DNA of 64,000 nucleotides from assembly GCA_963920705.1 (NCBI GenBank), contig OY987239.1, positions 496,001-560,000 on the forward strand, read 5' to 3'. This stretch comes from Odiellus spinosus. Its lineage: Eukaryota > Arthropoda > Arachnida > Opiliones > Phalangiidae. Both the position numbers and the translations under genes were made by a program. Positions 23,331 through 34,527 of this stretch are shown here, piece by piece (position 1 is the stretch's first letter; every line of letters starts with the position of its first letter). The notes under the pieces were generated by a model that was not told where the DNA came from, ran no database searches, and saw only the letters and a list, made by a program, of their open reading frames with translations.

Positions 23331-23978
23331 ACAAATAAAGGGACTATCCGCAATTTTTGAAGGACCACTTTAAATTCAATTTTTCTCCCTTTGCAGACAA
23401 TGTAGACTGTAACAAATTGTACAGTCAAAACTAGGCCAGGTGAATAAGGGGCCAATTTCAGAGCAGATAGAGCCTTTAAGAGAAATTAATTTTTATTATC
23501 CTTACATTATTTTTGGATAAAAGCGCCGAGAAAAGACGAAGGGACGGAATAAAGTCAAATCTGACGCGTATGATCAAAAGTTAAGACTTTTTTGCGAAAA
23601 CCCTCTAAGATAAAGAAAATCGGTTAGTTTGAAAGAATTATTTAGTAAAACGCATTAAAATAAACCAAATTATTTTTCAAATGAGGGAAAAGTTTCTTGA
23701 AGAAAAGCAAGTTTTTCCACCAACGATTTTCCTTCAAAACCTATAAATTGGAAAAAATAAACGTAATTTACAAAACTTTAAGCAAACACGCAACCCGACT
23801 CAATTCGAGTCATATCAAATTGATTTCGTGAGAAGGCTCCTAATTTTACAACCACGTCGGATTGAATTTTCATTTAACTTTCCTTCCGTAGAATAACAAA
23901 AATTGACTTTTTAAAGTGGGTAAATCCATGTGAATTCGATTTGAGGAAAAAGGGCCTAATTTTAAATTTCAACCATTA
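23331..23978. other. Non-coding stretch, nothing recognised
   Basis: No open frames, RNA genes or clear repeats could be supported between the duplicated segment and the long palindrome. Confidence 0.4.
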
Positions 23979-25330
23979 TTTTTCTACGGATACACAAGTG
24001 TAAGAAACTAATATTTATTTCTCGAGTTATAATTTTTTAAAGTTTTTTGCATAAATTTGGATTTGAAATTTTTAAATTGGGTTTTCTCTAATATCTTTAG
24101 AATTCATAACCTTAAATTAATAAAAATTCATGATATAGACGAAAAAGTGGTGCTGAATATGAATTTGATGACGAAAACACTGGGAATAAATTACAGAACG
24201 AGATAATTAAAATTTTTGGGGGTCTCATAGGGGCCAAATTTGAGACTTAGCGGCACTTTCAAAAATTATGAAAATTTAGATATTTTGGGCCCAACAGGCT
24301 ATTTACTTCGAATTATAAACGGGATCAATGAGAAACAATTTTAAAGTGCAAAAATAATTTTTTGTTATTTTCCAAAGTTATACTATATTAACTTATGTTG
24401 AATTTCTTCAAAAAAAAATATTTCACATCATTCAAACATTTGTTTTTTGAATCGCTACTTCTTCCCAATTAATGTTTTTGGGCAATCTACTCTAAATTCG
24501 TAATTAAGGCATGGAAAAGGGGCCCAGTCCTAATTTGAAGCCTAGTCAAGAAACACTGAGACAGATAAATAAATTAGGGAAAGGGGGTGGGGTAGTTTTC
24601 ATATGAAAAACTATATTTTGAAAAATCTAATCTCATTGATCCCATTTATAATTGATAGACTATTTGGCCCCTATGAGACCCCACCCCTTCCTAAATTTAT
24701 TAATCTGTCTTAGTATTTCTTTACTAGGGTTTTAGGTTTCAAATTAGGATTGAGCGCCTTTTCTATGCCTTAATTAAGAATTTAAAGTAGATTGCCCAAA
24801 AACATCAAACGGGAAGCAGTGCCAGTACAAAAAACAAATGTTTCAATGACATGAAATTTTTTTTTTTTTTTAAAAATTCATCATAAATAATATAGTATAA
24901 TTTTGAAAAATAAAAATAAAATATTTTAGCGCTTTAAAATTGTTTCTCGTTGATCCCGTTTATAATTCTAAGTAGATGGCCTGTTGGGCCAAAAATATTA
25001 AATTTTCAGAATTTTTGAAGGTGACGCTCGAGTCTTAAATTTGGCCCCTATGAGACCCCCAAAAAATTGAAATTACCTCGTTCTATAATTTTTTCCCAGT
25101 GTTTTCGTCATCAAATTCATATTCAGCACCATTTTTACGTCTAATGCGTGAATTTTTATTAATTTAAGGCTATTAATTCTAAAGATATTAGAGAAAACCC
25201 AATTCAAAAATTTAAAATCAAAATTTATGCCAAAAATTTAAAAAATTATAACTCTAGAAATAATTTTTTTTTTTTGGAGTCTGAAACTTGGTAAATATCA
25301 GTTTCTTCCGCTTATATATCCGTAGAAAAA
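23979..25330. repeat. Long inverted repeat (foldback), about 1.35 kb
   Basis: The left arm from 23979 (tttttctacggata) is matched by the right arm ending at 25330 (tatccgtagaaaaa). Arms of about 600 bp run nearly to the centre at about 24620-24690, with strong similarity throughout; gatgacgaaaacactggga is conserved in both. There is no coding frame. A transcript through it would fold into a long hairpin. Confidence 0.85.
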
Positions 25331-25506
25331 ACTACAACTTAAACAAACCAAACGTTAAATTATCTAATACCCCTCTTAGAGACGAGGCGTAATTAGCTGG
25401 TTTAACAACATTTAACCAAGGTTTACATAACCATCTCATTTCAATAATCCTCGGTTAAATCTGTTAAAACCTCGGTTCTTTAAAACTCGTCTGAAGAGGG
25501 TATAAC
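25331..25506. mobile_element. Duplicated flank plus MITE family B, copy 3
   Basis: Repeats 21010-21185 in the same orientation and almost base for base. The MITE itself is 25369-25506. Confidence 0.85.
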
Positions 25507-25848
25507 AGCTGTAAATAGTGGGGAATGACGTCATATGATTAGTTTTAACCAGTAGTAGTTACATCAAAAATTAGGAATCTGCAATTGTTAGGATATTTCT
25601 CATTGAAACCCATGTAAAGAAGATTCCATGCATGCCTTCACAATTTTGGACAGAACATAGTTCTGGATAGCCTGATTGATGCATAACTTCTAACACGCGT
25701 ACTGTAAATAGTGGGGAATGACGTCATATGATTAGTTTTAACCAGTAGTAGTTACATCAAAAATTAGGAATCTGCAATTATTAGGATATTTCTCATTGAA
25801 ACCCATGTAAAGAAGATTCGATGCATGCCTTCACAATTTTGGACAGTC
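25507..25848. repeat. Inverted 193-bp satellite monomers (about 1.8 copies)
   Basis: Minus-strand satellite monomers, complementary to the array at 12.7-20.9 kb. The left one carries the rare variant acaattgcaga with ctactactgg, which in the array appears in the monomer near 20328. This pinpoints the likely donor unit. Confidence 0.9.
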
Positions 25849-26195
25849 AGGGCTCCCAAACCAACTATAATACCTATAATTACTTAAAATTCTGAAGTGA
25901 TCCTATAAAAACCTATAATACCTATTTTTTGGGAATTTATTTAATTTCGCTGATAAAATTCGAAATGAATGATCCATATAACTATAAAAATTATACTTTA
26001 AATTGTACTTGAAAAATTGGAAATGTTCACAAAAACCAAAGCTGTGGCAGAAAACTATCTCCTCCTAGGTCACTGGAAATTATTACTCTATTTTATTAGA
26101 GGTTCGTTAGACTTTCGAGAGTGGGCGTAGAGCCAAAGAAAGGCAGAGGGACAGGTCTAGAGGCTAAAGAACCTTTATTGCATTACATGTCAGCC
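25849..26195. other. Non-coding stretch
   Basis: Starts with repeated acctataatacctata pieces. Nothing else recognised. Confidence 0.4.
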
Positions 26196-26356
26196 GTATA
26201 CCCTTTTCAGACGAGGCGTAACTAGCCTGTTTAATCAGATTTAACCATGGTTTATTCAAAATTAACCGAGGTTTACTGAACTGAAAAGGCTATGTAAACC
26301 TCGGTTAAATCTGATTAATCCACGGCTAATTAAGCCTCGTCTGAAGAGGGTATAAC
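26196..26356. mobile_element. MITE family B, copy 4
   Basis: Left gtatacccttttcagacgag, right cctcgtctgaagagggtata; the interior has ggtttactgaac and aacctcggttaaatctgatt. Confidence 0.9.
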
Positions 26357-26364
26357 CTACCTAT

Positions 26365-27095
26365 TGTACAAAAAACAGGTTGCTTTCCACCCTTAACAAA
26401 AGCTCTTTATCTGACTCGAATCAAACCCGTGAAGGGACACAACTTAATTGTTAGAGAAAGAGCATCTTCATATCTTTAAAATATAATTTTAGTAGATTTT
26501 ATTATTATTATATATTTTCCAAAAAACAGATAAAGACGACCTTGGAAACCTTCCTCTTTTATAGATGTTATTTTTAAATAAATGAGTATCTAATAAAAAT
26601 AGCTAAATATAGAGTTTCTTTAATGTTTGTTTTTCCATTAGTCCTAGGTCGTCTTTTTCCGTTTTTTGGAAAATATATAATAATAATAAAATATTTGAAG
26701 TAGTAGACTAAATCTACTAACTATAATTTTAAAGATATGAAGTTGCTATTTCTCTAAGAATTAATTTGTGTCCCTTCACGGCAGGCTGGTAAATAAGGAT
26801 AATTTTTAAACTGCACTTGCGGCCAGTAGAGCCCAAGCAGTTTAATTAAAAAACTGGACATTGGCCAATTACAATTTTTACGAGCTTGACAATCTATCAT
26901 TATGACGTAGGACTATGACGTAGGCTAAGAAACAAAACTAAATTTTGGAATTAATTAACTGGCCTTGTGGCCAGTAGACCCACAAGCATTTAATTTTTAA
27001 ACTGGACTTTTGTTCAGTAAAACCGCCTTATTTCCCAGCCTGCTTCACGGATATGATTCGAGATAAAGAGCTTTTTTTAAGGGTGCGAAGCAACC
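26365..27095. mobile_element. Inverted-repeat element carrying a nested MITE
   Basis: The left arm (aggttgctttccaccctt, agctctttatct, gtgaagggacacaa, then aaaaaacagataaagacgac) is inverted in the right arm from 26650 to 27095. The right arm is interrupted at 26782 by another MITE. A related, more broken copy is at 22140-23160. Confidence 0.8.
26782..27042. mobile_element. Nested hAT-type MITE (261 bp) with 8-bp target duplication
   Basis: Ends CAGGCTGGTAAATAAGG and CCTTATTTCCCAGCCTG. The 8-bp target duplication cttcacgg at 26774-26781 and 27043-27050 is perfect. Length, end sequence and 8-bp duplication fit a non-autonomous hAT. Confidence 0.92.
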
Positions 27096-27279
27096 TCTTT
27101 TTTGTAAAATTTCTGTCCCCTTTTCATCAAAAATATACAACTTTTCCACATTTCACTATTTTGCTTTTAGGTCTATTGAACCTTAATTCTTACTAATGCT
27201 GAATAAAAATTATAGTGTTTAATTGAGGCTTCAATCTATTCGTAATTAAGACCCTGGTACAAATCTCGAAAGACCGAGA

Positions 27280-28015
27280 TTAACTAACCTAACCTTACCT
27301 AAAGTAGTAAAAGAGGGATGGCTTAATTCAATTGATTAACTAACCTAACCTAATCTTACCTAAAATATTACAAGATGAACGGGTTAGCCCGAACTAGGGA
27401 TTACCTAGTTGGAGGGATGAGCTATTCCCAGGGATTAATTAACCTTATTTAACCTCACCTGATAGATTACATGATGTAATGGGTAGCCCGAGGGAATAAC
27501 TTGTTGGAAGGATGGGCTAATTCGAGGAATTAACTAACCTATCCTAGCTTTACCTAAAATATGACAAACAGCCCGAGCTAAGGATGAACTAGTTGGAGGG
27601 ATTGGCTAATTAGTGGGATTAACTAACCTAACCTTACCTTAAAGAATTCCAGATGGACGGGGTAGCTCGAGAGATTAACTAACCTAGTCTTTCCTAAAAT
27701 ATTACAAACAGCCCGAGCTAAGGATTAGCTAGTTGGAGGGATTGGCTAATTCGAGGGATTAACTAACCTAACCTTACCTTAAAGAATACCAGATGGACGG
27801 GGTAGCTCTAGAGATTAACTAACCTAGTCTTACCAAAAATATTACAAACAGCCCGAGCTAAGGGTTAGCCAGTTGGAGGGATTGGCTAATTAGAGGGATT
27901 TACTAACCTAACCTTACCTTAAAGAATACCAGATGGACGGGGTAGCTCGAGAGATTAACTAACCTAGTCTTTCCTAAAATATTACAAGAGGCACGGGTTA
28001 GACCGAGCTAGGGAT
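27280..28015. repeat. Tandem repeat of about 145 bp, left arm of palindrome
   Basis: About four to five units with aactaacctaaccttacct, agatggacggggtagctc, cccgagcta and gttggaggga. The same kind of units lie in reverse orientation at 29206-29655. Confidence 0.8.
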
Positions 28016-29200
28016 TAAATTTATAATATTGAATCGCATCGACAAAAAATGGGCATGGTAAGCGAAACAATTCTTTAAAGCAAGAGAACATAATTCTGGA
28101 GACCAGAAGTATGTGGCCGTTTATTTAACTCGCTGATATCAACTTCCGTTTCGCCTATCCTATTTAACATTCTAAATATTTTTTTTAATACACCCAAGTT
28201 AGATGTGCTTTAGATCCAGACTTTAATAATTGTCAAGTACTTAATAGCAACGTCATTACGTTGTAGTAATGAGGTGCTTTCGGATCGAAAGCACATCCTA
28301 GTCGCAAGACTCAAGTATTTTAAATAATAAAGTAGAGATTTGGAACGTTACACTTTAAATTCCATGCGTAATTACTAATTGAGCACTTGGCAGGATATGA
28401 AGTCCAACTCAAGTGATATTTAATCCCTAGACCTTTCATTGTTAAATATATTAAATTAGCCACATTTCTAGGTAATGCGATTTAAATTCAATCGCCTCGG
28501 TTTATTCGAGTACTCTACCCAAAAGATCGTGAGAAAGAGGTCTCTAATCACCTAAATATAGGCGAGAAACGATTAATGAAACAATCGAAGACGACACCAT
28601 CGCGCAATTTGGCAATCGTTTCTCACCTATATCTGGTGATAATAGACCTCTTTCTCACGATCTTTTGGGTAGAATACTTGAATAAACCCCAAGCGATTTC
28701 CTAGAAATGTGGCTAATTTAATATAGTATGTCTGTGTAAGAACATTACACAATGAAAGGTCTAGGGAATAAATATCACTTGAATTGGACTTCGTATCATG
28801 CCAAATGCTCAATTGCACGTGAAATTTATAGTTTTAACATTCTCAATCTCTACTTTTTTTTAATATACTTGAGTTTTGCGACTAGGATCTGCTTTAGATC
28901 CAGACTTAAGTAATCAGCCAAAAACTTAATTGGTCGTCATAACTACTACTTAATGACGTATTTGCAATTAGTTGGCCAATTATTAAAGTCTGGATCTAAA
29001 GCACATAATTGTCGCGGAACTCCAGTATATTAAAAAAATAAATATTTAGAATGTTAAATAGGATCGGCGAAACGGAAATTGATGTCGGCGAGTAAAACGG
29101 CCACATACTTCTATCTTCTGAATTATGTTCTCCTGCTTTAAAGAACTTTCGCCTTCCATGCCCATTTTTTGTCGATGCGAATCAATATTATAAAATTTAA
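28016..29200. repeat. Long inverted repeat (foldback), about 1.2 kb
   Basis: The left arm begins taaatttataatattg and the right arm ends caatattataaaattta. Shared interior marks are gacaaaaaatgggcatgg, ggccgtttatttaactcgc and ctttagatccagacttta. The centre is near 28600 between two copies of gagaaagaggtct. With the flanking inverted tandem repeats the palindrome spans about 27280-29655. Confidence 0.9.
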
Positions 29201-29205
29201 GATTA

Positions 29206-29655
29206 GTTTATATAATCCCTGGTGCTTGCCCGTCCCTCTTGTTACTTTGTAGGTAAGGTTAGGTTAGTTAATCGCACGAACTAGCCCGTGCTAACCCGTC
29301 CCTCTTGTAATATTTTAGGTTGGGTTAGTTTATCCCTCGAATTAGCCCATTCTCCAACTTGTTAATCCATCGAATTAGCCCATCCCTCCAATTAGTTAAT
29401 CCATCAAATAAGAAGATCCCTCGAGCTACCGCACCGATCTTGTAATCTTTAAGGTGAGGTTAGGTTAGTTAATCCCCTGAAGTAGCCCGTCCCTCCAACT
29501 ATTTAATCCCTAACTCGGACTAACCCTTCTCTTTTGTAATATTTAAGGTAAGGTTAGGTTAGTTAATCCCTCGAATTAACCCATCCCTTCAACTAGTTAA
29601 TCCCTCAGGCTACCTTGTCCATCGGGTAATCTTTCACGTAAGGTGACGTTAGGTT
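29206..29655. repeat. GGTTAGG-type tandem repeat, right arm
   Basis: Units with aggttaggttagttaatccc, tcgaattagcccatccctcc and aactagttaatcc: the reverse complement of the unit type at 27280-28015. Confidence 0.8.
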
Positions 29656-30394
29656 AGAAACTTAATGGGATTTTATTATGGAAATTATAAAGTTGCAAAT
29701 GCGTATTACTGACATTTCTGCTGGTCTTAATTAAAAAAAAAATAAAAGAAATAAATCAGAATTCCCCGAGTCCAAATTAGTCGAAAACCATTGTTATCTA
29801 TTTGGGTGTTTGAATATTGCCATCTAGTTCTAAGTTTTACTACAAAGTATATTTTAATATTATAAATCTAACAGTTAAACAAATTTTATTTTGCAATTTA
29901 AAAGTTAATCATGTTTGAAGGGACTTCTAACGAGTTATTTTTGAGCGATGTGGACTGTTTAAATACGGGAAAAATATCAAGTCTCACATTTTTTTAGGTA
30001 ATTTACAGTTAATTCTTAGTCTCGAATTAGACTCGCTAAGCATTAATCCATTTTGATGAAATTTTAGAATGGTAGATTTCTCGACAAGAGTTAATTGCTC
30101 ATGCCATTAAAGTTATAGAACAAACATTTAACAATATTTCTAGCAGACATCTCTTTCGGTTAGCTAGAATGTTCCTTTGAATCAACAATTGATTAGTCTG
30201 AACAAAAAAATCTTCGAGCCTTAATTCGTAAATCTAAAAATTAACCACAAAGAATTCGTAAGATTATTGCGAGTTTTGATATTATTAGTTATGTCTTATA
30301 AGTCTAAATTGATTAAAAATAATTATTTTCTGGAGGCTAGTATCGCTTTTAGGAATTATATAAGGCAAATACTCAAAAATTGCAGCCGAATCAG
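29656..30394. other. AT-rich stretch, possible body of an unclassified element
   Basis: The beginning (tatggaaattataaagttgcaa and on) resembles 37435-37500, and in both places it follows a GGTTAGG tract. No open frame. Confidence 0.5.
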
Positions 30395-31085
30395 TTTTCC
30401 GCAAAGAATATGACTTTAAAATTTAAATAAAAATAGGCAATTTTCTTTTTAAAGTTAAATTTCTGTGCTTTAAAAAGGTTTGGTTATTCTAAACATTACA
30501 TTTTGCTTAGTATTTAACCGAATATTTGGGCCAAGTGCTCATTTTACTTGATTATTCAATCTTTGCGTTCCCGGAAATTTATAATAAAATTTTCATCGGG
30601 TATATTTAAGTAAAGATCTTGTCCCAATGAACCGAATATTAAACCCGGATAAGTGCGGGTTTTTCGGTTCAATGAATCAATGGGACAGTCCTATTGGAGC
30701 GAAACCGCTAAAGTGCGGAGTTTTAGGTCGAATGGGAATGCGTTCGGTCGTATGGGATTCGGCGCAATGGAACTGAAGCGTTTTAAAACAATCAATAAGC
30801 TATGTTCCAATTTGTCCCAATTGCGATGTCTCCCAAGAATATCAGTTGTCCCAAAAACCTGTAGACCTATTTCACCCAATTCCATATCTCCCAATGGGGG
30901 CCTCATTTTACCCAAAAATATGGATTCCCATTTCTCCCAATGATTAATTTAACCAAAGATATGTATTCCCATGTCTCCCAACGATTACTTTAACCGAATA
31001 TATGGATTCCCATCTCTCCCAACGATTTCGTTAAGCAAAAAGGTAAATTCCCATTTCTCCCAGTGCCATTGCTCGCAACGGTATG
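30395..31085. repeat. AATGGGA-type dispersed element, copy 1
   Basis: The body begins gaatatgactttaaaattta and passes gcgttcccggaaattta. It ends in short repeats such as gtcccaatgaaccgaat, aagtgcgggtttttcggtt and gtcgaatgggaa. Complementary-sense pieces (attcccatttctcccaatg) follow from 30790. Related bodies: 37680, 44195 and 52640. Confidence 0.75.
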
Positions 31086-31454
31086 AAAAACGAGTTTCTC
31101 GTTGATAATCGAGGAGAAAGCTTCCGGTTTCTTAATTAATTGAAGATAATATCTGATCTGCAAAGTTTTACTAATTTCTTACGTTTCCAATCGTACGTTT
31201 TCACTCATTACTAATGATATTATATTTAAAGAAAGCGAGACTCTTTCGAGAAAAATTCCGATTCTACTTGAGAAAGAGTGAATAATTGCAAATTTTTAAA
31301 CGGTGGATCGTTTTACGAGTAAGAAGGAGGAAAGAGGGAATGCCATTTTGTTTCAATTTAAAAATTTGGGTGCAGGAATCAAAATTAAATACCATTAAAA
31401 AATCGATTTTCTTTGAAAGTATTTTGTATGGGAGCTTTGGTTCGCGTGGGGCTA
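31086..31454. other. Non-coding stretch, nothing recognised
   Basis: No gene or repeat could be supported here. Confidence 0.4.
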
Positions 31455-31619
31455 TGGCATAGCTCAGCGTTCGGACAAGATAATCCCTAAATATCAGTTA
31501 ATCATTTATTTATTAATAATAATCTATATTATTCAGTGAATTTTTCGCGGTAACACGCATTTAGTATGGACTCCCCGTGGATATTTTCATGTCCAAACGC
31601 CGAGCTCTAGGCTATGCTA
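31455..31619. mobile_element. MITE with tggcatagctcagcg / cgccgagctctaggctatg ends
   Basis: The ends are imperfect complements over about 30 bp. The interior is AT-rich. No target duplication seen. Confidence 0.6.
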
Positions 31620-31696
31620 GTTTCCAAACTTGACGACTATAATTTAATGGTAAATTTATAGATTACTTACCATGTAAATAGTCTTACTATCCTCCA

Positions 31697-32286
31697 ATAA
31701 ACTAGAAATAAATTTAAAATAAATTATCTCTGAAAATAGGCTTAGCTGAATTTACATAGATCCTGAATTTCTTCGAATTGATGGGTCAGCGATCCTTGAA
31801 GGAAGAAAGTTGTATTCTGGAATGGAAATGTGTGGTTCCATCAGGAGGTGCGTAAAATTCCCATGGTGCTTTTCTTGCTCCGACGTCACTAACTGCAGCC
31901 ATCTCTTGGTTTTAAAAGTAGTTTAAATTATCCACACGTCAAAACACGTGATTATCAGGCGAAAGAGGGACAAAAACCTCTTAAGTCTAAAACTAGGTGG
32001 TAGTTGAAGCTTGCTTCTGAACAACTCCATAGGTAGCTTGGGTAATTCTAGCTCTCAAAGATGGAAAAGGCCCCCCATGATAAAGCTATAAGTTTTCCAC
32101 TTCAGACTACAACTTTCTTCCTTCAAGAACGATCAATCGAATGTTATTGGAAGTCTCACAAAGGTCTCGCCTTAACAACGGGCCCTTGCTCATTGGTCAA
32201 TGATCCTTCATTGCGAAGCAATTCTGGATCTCCATGAATCCAGCTAAGCCTATTTTGACGATAATTTTTAAATTTATTTCTAGTTA
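31697..32286. mobile_element. MITE family A, copy 3, with nested insert
   Basis: Left aactagaaataaattt then aaaataggcttagct; right agctaagcctatttt then aaatttatttctagtt. A second inverted insert lies inside at about 31794-32127 (ccttgaaggaagaaagttgt / acaactttcttccttcaag), which explains the greater length. Confidence 0.75.
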
Positions 32287-32745
32287 GGTTGGATTGGCTT
32301 AGGTTAGGTTAGGCTGGGTTAGGTTCGGATAGATTGTGTCAGGTAATCGCGCAATTGGTGTACAGCTTAATACAAATGGTTTTTACAAATAGTCACCAAT
32401 GGGACTCTTTCTTTCAACGTTTCTTTTGACGGAGGTTGCTTCTCAATTTCCACTTTCTTTGACGTTGGCATTCCCAGGCATAAACCTAGACCCAACTCCG
32501 GCTCATTTGAAACTAAAGTGTATCCGTTATACACTCTACAGTTGAAATAGCCAAAATTCCTGACTTTTTATTAGGCTCCCCTGGCTAAGATGCCAAAAGC
32601 TGGAAATTTACTATTCGATTGGGAATAGTTAATCATAACGTTGCTTCGCAAATTCCGCTTTAGTGTACAATAAAATGTGAATTCTATAAAGGGCGAGTCG
32701 AGTTGCGTATTCGATTCTCGTCAATATTTATCACAATTCCTCTAT
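32287..32745. other. Short GGTTAGG tract and non-coding stretch
   Basis: ggttaggttaggctgggtta around 32295-32345, then DNA with no recognised content. Confidence 0.5.
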
Positions 32746-32912
32746 ACATAGTTTTCCATAAAAGGGCAAAAGATAATTCTTACCCCTCTTTCCTAGCTAT
32801 ACTTTCATTGCAATGCTGCCAGGAGTTCGAAAACTGAACTGCTAGCCTTTTCACTGATAAATGGCTGGCAACACTGACTTTTGAGTTTGCCCCATTTAGC
32901 GAAAACTATGTG
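32746..32912. mobile_element. MITE family C, copy 1
   Basis: Ends acatagttttccataaaagg and gaaaactatgtg. The interior matches 40617-40816 in the opposite orientation through agataattcttacccctct and ctgccagg. Confidence 0.75.
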
Positions 32913-33433
32913 CGGTATTTTGTGAAATTTGCAGTTCTCAGGTAATATATTGTTCCAGTGCCTTAATAACAACAAGCAAATCGACGAGAGCCGATGGAGG
33001 TTCGAGTCGAAAACCACTTTAATCTCCATTTCGTAATAATCACGGATATTTGGAGAAATAATAATGAGGCATTGATTTGAGATAGAAAGGTTTCAGCGTC
33101 ACTTTCAAGAAAAGCAGTCCCGAAAAAAATCGAACCCAGTACGCGAGGACTAATAATATCACTATTCACGCTCAAAGGAAGAATGAAGCTGGAAATAAAT
33201 ATGGTCATTACAAGGCTGATAGACAACGGTCCCCACCATAGGTTGGCCGACCATCATGAAATTTTAGGTACACTAAATTGTGGCCGAATAATGGAGAATT
33301 GTAGACATTGAACGATCAATATTGATTGGTTGAGGAATTATAGTTCGTTTTCGTACGTTGGGTTTTTGAGATAAATTCATGAAACTTATCATTTATATAT
33401 TAATTGTAGCGCAGAATCCGGATTTGACCTTAG
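32913..33433. other. Non-coding stretch, nothing recognised
   Basis: Lies upstream of the RPS12 copy. No first exon for it could be identified. Confidence 0.35.
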
Positions 33434-34379
33434 ATTGGCGATCCGGGTGTTATGGATGTTAGCACTGCACTGAAAGTATTGAAGATTGCTTTAATCCACG
33501 ATGGGTTAGCCAGAGGTCTTCACGAAGCTGCCAAAGCCTTAGACAAGCGTCAAGCTCACTTGTACGTTTTGGCTAGCAATTGCGACGAACGAATCCTAGA
33601 AAATATAGTAAAAGGATAGTACTTCAGCAGTTAAAAACTGAGGAAATTCTGCTTCCGGAAATAAGTGCCATCTATAATGTGATGATTTCATATTTCCCGT
33701 CTAGCAAAGACTAAAAACGCTAGTCAGTTATTTAGTCTTTACTATTGTTGTCGGCTGCTCGGTCCATACTCGGTCATTCGCTTATCAACTTATAAATAAT
33801 AATAGTATTACTAATATTAGCTTTTAAGAAAATTAAAAGTATTCGCATATTACGTATTGTGGAAGGGGATGAGATAAAACTAAATTTAATTATTATACGA
33901 ACACGAAAGAGTCGAGACCTATTAATATAAACATTATACCCTAATTATTTACCAGTATATTTTGAGCAGACGATGATTTAAAGAGGCAATAGGAAATATA
34001 CCGGAAATAGAAATACCCCTCGATCGAGATAATCTGAGCTCGACTAGCATGAGGCCAAAAGTTTATACAGGGAATAAGACAGCTTCTTTTTAATTTATTT
34101 ATTTTCTACAAGGAATTCTTGTAGTATATTTTCTATGAGCCAATGTACGTTAAAGTAGTTGAGGCTCTGCGCGCCGAACATCAGATCACTTTGATCAAGG
34201 TGGACAGTAGCAAGAAACTCGGAGAATGGGCTTGTCTTTGCAAAATCGATAAAGAGGGCAAAGCTAGGAAAGTGGTTGGGTGCAGTTGGGTCGTCGTTAA
34301 AGATTATGGCAAAGAAACTCAAGCCCACGATGTGTTGAACGAATATTTCAAATCCAAACGAGGCTCAAGTGTACAATAA
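33434..34379 (+). pseudogene. RPS12: Ribosomal protein S12 (eS12) copy, interrupted
   Basis: Two plus-strand pieces match the small-subunit protein eS12. 33452-33588 encodes [20 protein letters not shown] and on to LASNCDE. 34139-34379 continues [18 protein letters not shown], then [30 protein letters not shown] and a stop. They join exactly in frame as NCDE-PMY, but the 550-bp interruption lacks GT-AG ends and is bounded by tagaaaatata / tatattttcta, so it looks like an insertion. One residue is missing (TALQEVLK is usual, TALKVLK here) and conserved positions differ (GCSW for GCSC). The N-terminal 18 or so residues are absent, replaced by a possible acceptor (gaccttag). AATAAA overlaps the stop. 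A decayed retrocopy is most likely; a diverged gene with an unusual intron is less likely. Confidence 0.75.
33589..34138. mobile_element. 550-bp insertion splitting RPS12
   Basis: Ends carry ctagaaaatatagta and the near-complement tagtatattttctat. Only a 2-bp duplication (ga) is evident. No open frame. It is probably a non-autonomous element, of uncertain class. Confidence 0.5.
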
Positions 34380-34527
34380 AATATTTTCGACATATCTTAA
34401 AGGTATATGCCCATTGGATTGAATCCCATTGGGTCGAATTCCCAATGGTTCGAATTAAAAAATATATTTTCCCAATTGATCGAACTATAATTTTCCAAAC
34501 ATTAAACTTATTTTTTTCCATGGTGCT
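34380..34527. repeat. AATGGGA-type short repeats flanking the Penelope remnant
   Basis: gcccattggattgaatccca, ttgggtcgaattcccaatgg and related pieces; more follow at 35843-35880. The Penelope-like piece seems to have landed inside such an element. Confidence 0.6.
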
